Shown: one piece after another, positions 57,833-64,000 of the stretch
Position numbering within the stretch: position 1 is the stretch's first letter
Layout: each line of letters opens with the position of its first letter
Assembly (NCBI RefSeq): GCF_005885605.1
Contig: NZ_SZVP01000001.1
Span: 1-64,000 of the forward strand
Length of the DNA: 64,000 nt
From: Colwellia ponticola
GTDB lineage: Bacteria > Pseudomonadota > Gammaproteobacteria > Enterobacterales > Alteromonadaceae
Reading direction: 5' to 3'
Made by a program: the position numbers and the translations under genes
The notes under the pieces: generated by a model
The model's input: the letters and a program-made list of their open reading frames with translations, nothing else
The model's database searches: none
Told to the model about the DNA's origin: nothing

Positions 57833-59635
57833 TTAACCAAACAAGTCGCCCAACTTTCCTTTTAACTTATCTTTGGCTTTATCTTTAAGCTTATCTTCTA
57901 GTTTTTGCTGTTGTTGCTTAACAATATCTGAATTTTGTAAATCACTTAACGCATTATCTGTGTCTGTTAGTAAGGCCTCAATATCAAGTAGTTGTGCTGT
58001 TTGACTATCACCTAACTTTAAAGCCGTCGATAACTTGTCATTTAAGCCTTTATTTACCTTACCTTTAAAATCAGTTAACTTGGCACTAAGTTGCTCTTTC
58101 ACCGCACCTGTTAATGCATCATTTAACGACGAAGCCATGGTCAAGCTGGGCTTGGTAACTGGGCCATTTACACCAACATCAAGCGTTAAACTCTCTAAAG
58201 ACTTAACCGTATCAAGTAATAGCTTAGTAACAGTAGACGACGCAGTACCTTGGTAACTTGCTTGCTCAAGTGAGAAATGATTACTCGCTCTGATGTCACT
58301 ATTTTTCAAGGTAAAGTTACCTTTACCATCAAGTTGCCCTGTACTCAGTGATAAGTTAAGCACCTTGCTTTTTGTTAACTCAGTATCAGGTAATGCTCTA
58401 TTGTTAACTAGCCATTGACCCGCGCCATTAAAATCACCTAACTCTGTTAAGTTGAAGTTACTCGTTAGTTTAAGTTCACCATTATCAACGGAGTTAATAT
58501 TAATTAAGCTATCTTTACCTCTAAGCCAATGTTGGTGCGTTAATTCACTCCCCGTGACCGTAATTGCATTTTGTCCAAGCTGAACCGAGAATAGTGCCTT
58601 TTTAATTAATACTGAAGGTAATGGTTGCGCCTCTTTAAAAAAGATAAAGCGACCTTTAGCATGAGACTTCTCTTCGACGACGACACTGTCATCATTGTTC
58701 ATATTAGCCATCATTGGTGAGATAGCATCATAAGCCCATCGTGCTTTCTCCACATAATCACGCGCTTTTTCCCCAAAAATAATATGGGCGAAATCTTCAG
58801 TTTCGATACTCTCTAGTTGATATTTTTGTTTAATGTGTTGCCAGTCTTTAGTTGGTGCCGCTTTTAGATCATTAACCTGTTCAGTGAGTAAGTTTTTAGT
58901 CTCTGCAACTTGTTGCTTAGCTTGATTCACAAGTGCTTGGTCCGCTTTAAACTCCGTTTTAATTTCTTCAAAGGCTGCTTTTATCTTTTCTATATCTGCT
59001 AGCGAGTTAACTTTCATTTTCCCTAACGCTTTTACTTGCGTTTGATAGGCGGCCAATTTAGTTTTATCTGGTATTTTTGCTTGCAGCGCTTTAATTTTTT
59101 CCTGCTCAATGTCATAGCTGTCTTTGAGTTGATTGCTCGCTTTAACCGTTAGCAAATTACTATCATTCAGCACAGTATTCACATCAGGCAATTGCCTGTC
59201 TATTGCTGGTAACATTGCTTTAGCTTTATCAGACAAGCTGTCTTTTTTGTCTTTACTTTCACTTTTCTGGTAAACATCACCGGTTTTAGCCCTAACGCCA
59301 GCAAAGGCTAATTGACTTACGGTGAGTTCATCCACAATGATTTTACCAAATAGGTATTGCCATACATCGACACCAGCAGTGGCTCGCTCAAAACTAAATA
59401 CATTATGTGTTGGCATATCTTTATCGGTTACTTGTAAGCCCAGCACACTGATTTGTAACGGCGAGTATGACAGTTCAACGTCTGCTACATTCACTTCTGC
59501 GCCAAAAGCACTTTCTGCTGAAGTAACAATAGCGGCTTTCACTAAGCTTTCGGCAAATAGATAGAATAAACCTACAATAAGTACACTTAAGATAAAAAAG
59601 GCTACCATGCCTTGCCAACGAATAAAACGTGCCAT
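57833..59635 (-). CDS. TIGR03545 family protein (AsmA-like membrane-anchored protein)
   Basis: This conserved protein of unknown function has 600 residues. A single N-terminal membrane helix (MVAFFILSVLIVGLFYLFAESL) is followed by an AsmA-like beta segment (AEVNVADVELSYSPLQISVLGLQV), a long charged coiled coil (about 170-270), and a C-terminal beta-rich part ending in a lysine-rich helix. The build suggests an inner-membrane protein spanning the periplasm, like the AsmA/TamB lipid-transfer relatives; that is inference. It overlaps the TIGR03546 gene by one base (TAATG), so the two are translationally coupled. Confidence 0.85.
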   Translation of the reverse strand: MARFIRWQGMVAFFILSVLIVGLFYLFAESLVKAAIVTSAESAFGAEVNVADVELSYSPLQISVLGLQVTDKDMPTHNVFSFERATAGVDVWQYLFGKIIVDELTVSQLAFAGVRAKTGDVYQKSESKDKKDSLSDKAKAMLPAIDRQLPDVNTVLNDSNLLTVKASNQLKDSYDIEQEKIKALQAKIPDKTKLAAYQTQVKALGKMKVNSLADIEKIKAAFEEIKTEFKADQALVNQAKQQVAETKNLLTEQVNDLKAAPTKDWQHIKQKYQLESIETEDFAHIIFGEKARDYVEKARWAYDAISPMMANMNNDDSVVVEEKSHAKGRFIFFKEAQPLPSVLIKKALFSVQLGQNAITVTGSELTHQHWLRGKDSLININSVDNGELKLTSNFNLTELGDFNGAGQWLVNNRALPDTELTKSKVLNLSLSTGQLDGKGNFTLKNSDIRASNHFSLEQASYQGTASSTVTKLLLDTVKSLESLTLDVGVNGPVTKPSLTMASSLNDALTGAVKEQLSAKLTDFKGKVNKGLNDKLSTALKLGDSQTAQLLDIEALLTDTDNALSDLQNSDIVKQQQQKLEDKLKDKAKDKLKGKLGDLFG

Positions 59636-60168
59636 TATAAGCCTCCTTTAGTAAAGCTAGATTCACCTGAAAAACGACTATATAAACTATAAAATTTAGA
59701 GGCTTTTAATGCTTTAACTATTCTAAATTTTTGGAAAAAAGTCATGATATGCACGCGATATTTCTCAATAATTAATTTACTTGTAAAGTAGATAGGTACG
59801 CATAAAGCAACGCCTAACACCAGTGCTCCTAACACATAAGTATGATGCCAATGGGCTAATTTAAACCAGTCGAATTGATATAAAGATGTAAAAAATATCG
59901 CTAAAGCCGGCTGAGTAAGTAACGACTCACCAACACTAACAATAGCTGGAGATAATAAATAACTAAGCCCTGAAAAAAAACCAACCGCTAGAATAAAGCT
60001 ACCTAAATGCACTCTAATGAGTAGTACAAAAAAAATAATAGCGATGTTGTGTAAAGTAAATAGTGGCGATAAACCAACGATAAAACCTAGTGCTATGGCT
60101 AGGGCTATTTGCCTGATAGAACTATCACTGTTTAAGGCATGTAGTAGTTTGGCTAATAAAGTTAACAT
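59635..60168 (-). CDS. TIGR03546 family membrane protein (DUF2062-like)
   Basis: The 177-residue membrane protein has about three or four hydrophobic segments. It begins with a DUF2062-like region (QIALAIALGFIVGLSPLFTLHNIAIIFFVLLIRVH) and ends in a basic cytoplasmic tail. TIGR03546 proteins regularly occur beside TIGR03545 proteins, as here, which implies a shared complex. The ATG is preceded by a perfect AGGAGG, one of the strongest ribosome sites in the window. Function is unknown. Confidence 0.85.
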   Translation of the reverse strand: MLTLLAKLLHALNSDSSIRQIALAIALGFIVGLSPLFTLHNIAIIFFVLLIRVHLGSFILAVGFFSGLSYLLSPAIVSVGESLLTQPALAIFFTSLYQFDWFKLAHWHHTYVLGALVLGVALCVPIYFTSKLIIEKYRVHIMTFFQKFRIVKALKASKFYSLYSRFSGESSFTKGGL

Positions 60169-60288
60169 GTCACCTCCTGTTAATGTTTGGCTATGTTTGA
60201 AGTTATATCAAACTAAAATGTTACTGGTATGCGACGAAAAAATCTCGAAAGCACTGCCAGTTTACGGTTAATAATTAACTATAAAAAC

Positions 60289-61062
60289 TTAATTTTCTTT
60301 GCGGGTAAATACCCAATCATTACCTTTAGACATTGTTTCATCATAACGATACCCCGCTAAATCAAATGCGGTTAATTGCTCCACCGTAGTTAACTTATGT
60401 TGGATAATATAGCGCGCCATAAGACCACGGGCTTTTTTAGCGTAAAAGCTAATAATTTTATATTGGCCATTTTTCCAATCTTTAAATATTGGCGTAATAA
60501 TCGTACCTTTAAGCAATTTTTTATTGACCGATTTAAAGTATTCAGTCGAAGCAAGGTTAATAAGCACGTCCGTTTTTTGTTCACTCATCGCTTGGTTTAA
60601 TTCGTTAGTGATTATATCGCCCCAAAATTGATATAAGTTATCACCGCGACTATTACTTAGTTTACAGCCCATTTCCAAGCGGTACGCTTGTATTAAATCA
60701 AGGGGTTTTAATAAACCATATAAGCCAGATAAAATTCTAAAATGTTGTTGGGCAAAATCAAAATCTTCTTCACTAAAGGTTTGTGCGTCAAGCCCGGTGT
60801 AAACATCACCGTTAAAACTTAAAATAGCTTGTCTAGCATTAGCTGGCGTAAATGGCGTTGACCATTCACCAAATCTAGCGGCGTTTAAACCGGCAAGTTT
60901 ATCGCTTAGTTTCATCAAACTAGCAATATCGCTTGGGGTAAGCTTTACACAGTCATCAATCAGTAACTGGCTTTGTTCCAGTAAGGTGGGTTGGCTAAAT
61001 TTTTCTGTCGCTAAGGGAGATTCAAAATCTAACTTTTTCGCTGGTGAAACAACAAGTAACAT
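60289..61062 (-). CDS. yaaA: peroxide stress protein YaaA (DUF328)
   Basis: YaaA lowers free iron and protects DNA during hydrogen peroxide stress in E. coli, where OxyR induces it. The 257-residue protein has the family pattern [74 protein letters not shown] and [12 protein letters not shown]. No OxyR site was recognised. It is a single-gene unit. Confidence 0.94.
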   Translation of the reverse strand: MLLVVSPAKKLDFESPLATEKFSQPTLLEQSQLLIDDCVKLTPSDIASLMKLSDKLAGLNAARFGEWSTPFTPANARQAILSFNGDVYTGLDAQTFSEEDFDFAQQHFRILSGLYGLLKPLDLIQAYRLEMGCKLSNSRGDNLYQFWGDIITNELNQAMSEQKTDVLINLASTEYFKSVNKKLLKGTIITPIFKDWKNGQYKIISFYAKKARGLMARYIIQHKLTTVEQLTAFDLAGYRYDETMSKGNDWVFTRKEN

Positions 61063-61337
61063 GCTTAAAACCTAATCAGTAAATACTTAATAATAGCTAA
61101 TATATCATAAGCTTTACAAAACTTAATAGCGTTTAATCCTGAACACTTTTTAGCTTGGCATTTTTACTCTAGTGTTAACGTTTTTAAGCGTTGAAAAACA
61201 AAAAATACATCAGCCTTATTAAATATTACCTAATTAAAGGGTGCTTTTTTATTTTTATATTGTAGTATTTCTTCAGCTACATTCATTATCTAGTTTAATT
61301 ATGTATAAACTTTCAAGGAAATATTTAAGGTAACGCC

Positions 61338-62300
61338 ATGACAAATTCTTCTTCACAGCTTGCACAATTGAAAAAAATGACCACTGTTGTAGCTGATACA
61401 GGTGACATTGAAGCTATTGCAAAATTTCAGCCTCAAGATGCAACCACCAACCCATCACTTTTACTAAAAGCAGCCTCTTTACCTAATTATCAAGGACTAG
61501 TAAAAGACTCTGTTATTTGGGCTAAGACACAATCTGATGATGCAGCGCAGCAAGTTATTGATGCCGCCGATAAGTTGTCTGTGCTTATCGGTTTAGAAAT
61601 TTTAAAAACGGTTCCAGGTCGTATTTCAACGGAAGTCGATGCTAGACTATCTTTTAATACTGCGGCTTCAATTACTAAAGCACACAAACTGATAGCCATG
61701 TATAACGAAGCAGGTATTAGTAACGATAGAATTTTAATTAAGCTGGCTTCAACCTGGGAAGGTATTAAGGCAGCAGAGCAGCTTGAGCAAGAAGGTATTA
61801 ACTGTAACTTAACTTTGTTATTTAGTTTTGCACAAGCCCGAGCCAGTGCAGAAGCCGGTGTTTACTTAATTTCGCCATTCGTCGGTAGAATTTTAGACTG
61901 GTATAAAAAAGATACTGGACGCAATGATTATGCAAGTCATGAAGACCCTGGTGTTGTCTCTGTTACCAGCATTTATAACTACTATAAAGAGCAAGGTTAT
62001 AACACAGTAGTAATGGGGGCTAGCTTTAGAAACACTGGTGAAATTCTTGAATTAGCAGGCTGTGATCGTTTAACGATTAGTCCACAATTAATGGACGAAC
62101 TGGCTAGTAGCAATGAAAACGTTGTACAAAAATTAACAGCGAGTCAAGCAACAGCAACACAGCAAGCGCCTTTAAGCGAAGCACAATTTCGCTGGCAGAT
62201 GAATGAAGATGCCATGGCCACAGAAAAATTAGCTGAAGGTATTCGTAACTTTACTATTGATCAAATAAAGCTTGAGCAACAATTAACTGAACTGCTTTAA
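61338..62300 (+). CDS. tal: transaldolase
   Basis: Transaldolase is the pentose-phosphate enzyme that moves a dihydroxyacetone unit between sugar phosphates through a Schiff base. The 320-residue protein is the TalB type, with the catalytic lysine in [13 protein letters not shown] (Lys135), the signature [12 protein letters not shown] near the start and [13 protein letters not shown]. The ATG follows AAGG at normal spacing. It stands alone with its own terminator; transketolase is not nearby. Confidence 0.96.
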   Translation: MTNSSSQLAQLKKMTTVVADTGDIEAIAKFQPQDATTNPSLLLKAASLPNYQGLVKDSVIWAKTQSDDAAQQVIDAADKLSVLIGLEILKTVPGRISTEVDARLSFNTAASITKAHKLIAMYNEAGISNDRILIKLASTWEGIKAAEQLEQEGINCNLTLLFSFAQARASAEAGVYLISPFVGRILDWYKKDTGRNDYASHEDPGVVSVTSIYNYYKEQGYNTVVMGASFRNTGEILELAGCDRLTISPQLMDELASSNENVVQKLTASQATATQQAPLSEAQFRWQMNEDAMATEKLAEGIRNFTIDQIKLEQQLTELL

Positions 62301-62327
62301 CAAGCTTACTCAAATTACCTTGCCAAT

Positions 62328-62352
62328 AAGCCCAGTTTTCTGGGCTTTTTTA
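62328..62352 (+). terminator. tal terminator
   Basis: AAGCCCAG-TTTT-CTGGGCTT is an 8-bp stem with a 4-base loop followed by a T-run, 28 bases past the transaldolase stop. Confidence 0.92.
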
Positions 62353-62455
62353 TACCGTTTTATAACGGTTATCTCAGTCAGATATAACTCTCCTATTGAC
62401 AAAAATCAAACACCCGTTTAAGTTTTGTCTTAACTTTTCTTTATAAACTGATCTC

Positions 62456-63259
62456 ATGTCAAAAGATATTATCGTTTTTTCCCACGCCAATGGCTTTCCA
62501 GCAGGTAGCTATAAAACGTTATTTAGTTACTTACCTGACAGTATGCAGGTTGTCGCCTTAGAAAAATATGGACATAACGCTAACAAACCCGTTAATCATA
62601 ACTGGCAGGCTCAAGTTGAAGAGTTAATAACTTTTGTTGAAGAGCAGCAGCTTGACGGTAAAAAAGCTATTTGTGTTGGTCACTCTTTTGGCGGTGTCAT
62701 CTCTTTTCTTGCCTGCTGTCAGCGACCAGACTTATTCAAAGGTCTTATTATGCTAGACCCGCCGGTCTTAAGTGGCATTAATGCGTTAACGATTAGGCTA
62801 TTGAAAAAGACAAAATGGATAGATAAGTTTAGCCCCGCAGGTCTTGCTAAAAAACGTCGTAGTCATTGGCCGTTAGGCGCTGATGTAGGTTTAGGTTTTT
62901 CTAAAAGAAAACTGTTTAGAAACTTTGATAGTCGCTGTTTGGCTGATTACATAACGCACGGAATTTGTCAGCGTAACAATCAGTTAGAACTCGTTTTTGA
63001 TGCGCAAATTGAAGCTAATATTTTTAGAAATATTCCTTCGAATTTAGCCCGTTACAAAAATAAATTAACAATACCTGCCACACTAGTTCACGCTGAAAGT
63101 ACCGATACTTTTCCGCATGAGATCTTTCAGCGCTTTACTAAATTAAATAAGCACATAAAACTAACCACCATGCCTGGTGGTCATATGTTTCCACTGGAAA
63201 GTCCAGAGCAAACCGCTAAATTAATTAGTGACATTATCAGTGATTTTCCTGATAGCTAA
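62456..63259 (+). CDS. alpha/beta hydrolase
   Basis: This alpha/beta-fold hydrolase has 267 residues. It has an HANGFPAGSY oxyanion segment near the start, the nucleophile elbow GHSFGG (Ser77) and the catalytic histidine in PGGHMFPLESPE near the end; the aspartate or glutamate is probably in HAESTDTFP. No signal peptide is visible. It resembles esterase or lipase-like hydrolases, but the substrate cannot be assigned. It is a single-gene unit between transaldolase and a repeat element. Confidence 0.87.
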   Translation: MSKDIIVFSHANGFPAGSYKTLFSYLPDSMQVVALEKYGHNANKPVNHNWQAQVEELITFVEEQQLDGKKAICVGHSFGGVISFLACCQRPDLFKGLIMLDPPVLSGINALTIRLLKKTKWIDKFSPAGLAKKRRSHWPLGADVGLGFSKRKLFRNFDSRCLADYITHGICQRNNQLELVFDAQIEANIFRNIPSNLARYKNKLTIPATLVHAESTDTFPHEIFQRFTKLNKHIKLTTMPGGHMFPLESPEQTAKLISDIISDFPDS

Positions 63260-63272
63260 CGCTGACATGACA

Positions 63273-63602
63273 GTTATACCAAGTTGATTAAGTGCTTTCC
63301 CACTCAGCACGAATTAAAAGCTTTAGCGGCAAGGCATTGATTGAAGAGCATGGTCATTCAGGAGAATGTGCTCCTGCATTCCTAATAAGCTACCTGCGTG
63401 TAGCGTCCTTGTCAAAATCAATAACGCCGCCTGTAAGCCTTTACCTTTTATTGGGTACTTGCCCCCTTGGGAGCTTGCTCGAGGCACACTAACCGCGTTA
63501 AAGTTATTTGATGTAGAGTGATTAAACCGAAAAATTCGCCTTGTGATTACACATAGAGCATAGCGCTGAGTTGGGAAAAAATTTAATCAACTCAGTATTA
63601 TA
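63273..63602. mobile_element. MITE-like element with terminal inverted repeats (contains repeat copy 2)
   Basis: The left end (TTATACCAAGTTGATTAAG, then CTTTCCCACTCAGC) is an imperfect inverted copy of the right end (63565-63602), with about 28 of 36 bases matching. The roughly 330-bp unit encodes no protein and has an inner hairpin (CAGGAG-AATGTG-CTCCTG, 63359-63376). Its right 129 bp (63474-63602) match the repeat at 27850-27978 in reverse orientation. This fits a non-autonomous transposable element; no transposase is in the window. Confidence 0.65.
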
Positions 63603-63618
63603 AAATCTGTCGATATAA

Positions 63619-63658
63619 AAAAAGCACGCTTGCCTTTACAGGAACAAGCGTGCTTTTT
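63619..63658 (-). terminator. eno terminator
   Basis: AAAAAGCACGCTTG pairs with CAAGCGTGCTTTTT, with an inner CCT/AGG pair in the loop. T-runs flank it on both strands. It lies about 130 bases past the enolase stop on the minus strand. Confidence 0.85.
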
Positions 63659-63790
63659 CTATTAGTACTAACAGATAACAATTAAAATTAAAGCGACTTA
63701 GTTTGATAACAAGGTGCTTACGCGGCGTTGAACCGAGTCAATAAGCACAAACAACAAAGTGATAAACCTAAGAAGCAAAAGGATTAATTA

Positions 63791-64000
<210 letters not shown>

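Overview
The window looks like a chromosomal segment of a marine, cold-living gammaproteobacterium of the Alteromonadales, most like Colwellia. The grounds are AT-rich DNA (under 40% GC by eye), gene blocks shared with Shewanella/Vibrio relatives (rluD-pgeF, rpsP-rimM-trmD-rplS next to ffh, dsbC-recJ-fldB, prfB-lysS), a lone RRM protein, and dispersed AT-rich repeats. The genus is an inference from protein resemblance and was not tested by a search. No prophage, insertion sequence, CRISPR array or tRNA gene was seen; nearly all of it is core chromosome.

Layout. 1-723: the 5' edge of a 16S rRNA gene on the minus strand with its leader (boxA/boxC) and two tandem promoters. 724-6806: clpB, pgeF-rluD, bamD, glnB. 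6961-11220: nadE, an atypical pseudopilin, a small RRM protein, a chemoreceptor. 11363-17301: an RND efflux pump with its adaptor, an unknown anchored protein, cytochrome b561. 17404-22186: tyrA and aroF behind a double TyrR-type operator, then acs. 22701-27709: DUF6172, proline iminopeptidase, DUF2237, an ammonium transporter behind a sigma-54 promoter and paired NtrC sites, hemF, and arfA with a stem-loop over its stop codon. 28101-35492: the rpsP operon, ffh, a metal-efflux type permease, ypjD and corB. 35493-37172: a gene-poor stretch with inverted DnaA boxes and three plus-strand terminators that have no gene before them. 37173-47221: gshA, an M16 protease, a pseudouridine synthase, a sodium-dependent transporter, lysS and prfB (programmed frameshift). 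47222-51293: a cyclic-di-GMP-I riboswitch leading an M66-like secreted metalloprotease, then decayed sequence. 51294-64000: SpoIIAA-like protein, fetB, recJ, dsbC, fldB, srmB, the TIGR03545/TIGR03546 pair, yaaA, transaldolase, a hydrolase, a MITE-like repeat and the 3' end of eno.

How the parts connect. Several genes serve translation and ribosome quality control (rRNA, S16, L19, RimM, TrmD, RluD, Ffh, RF2, LysRS, ArfA, SrmB). Two nitrogen genes (glnB, amt) lie apart, but amt carries a readable NtrC/sigma-54 control region. RecJ, DsbC and FldB keep a conserved neighbourhood. Regulation readable in the DNA includes TyrR boxes, the NtrC/sigma-54 region, a c-di-GMP riboswitch, the RF2 frameshift and the ArfA stem-loop. 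The most novel material is non-coding: the stacked terminators at 36.6-37.1 kb, which may end small RNAs, and the riboswitch-protease unit with helically phased repeats in front of it.
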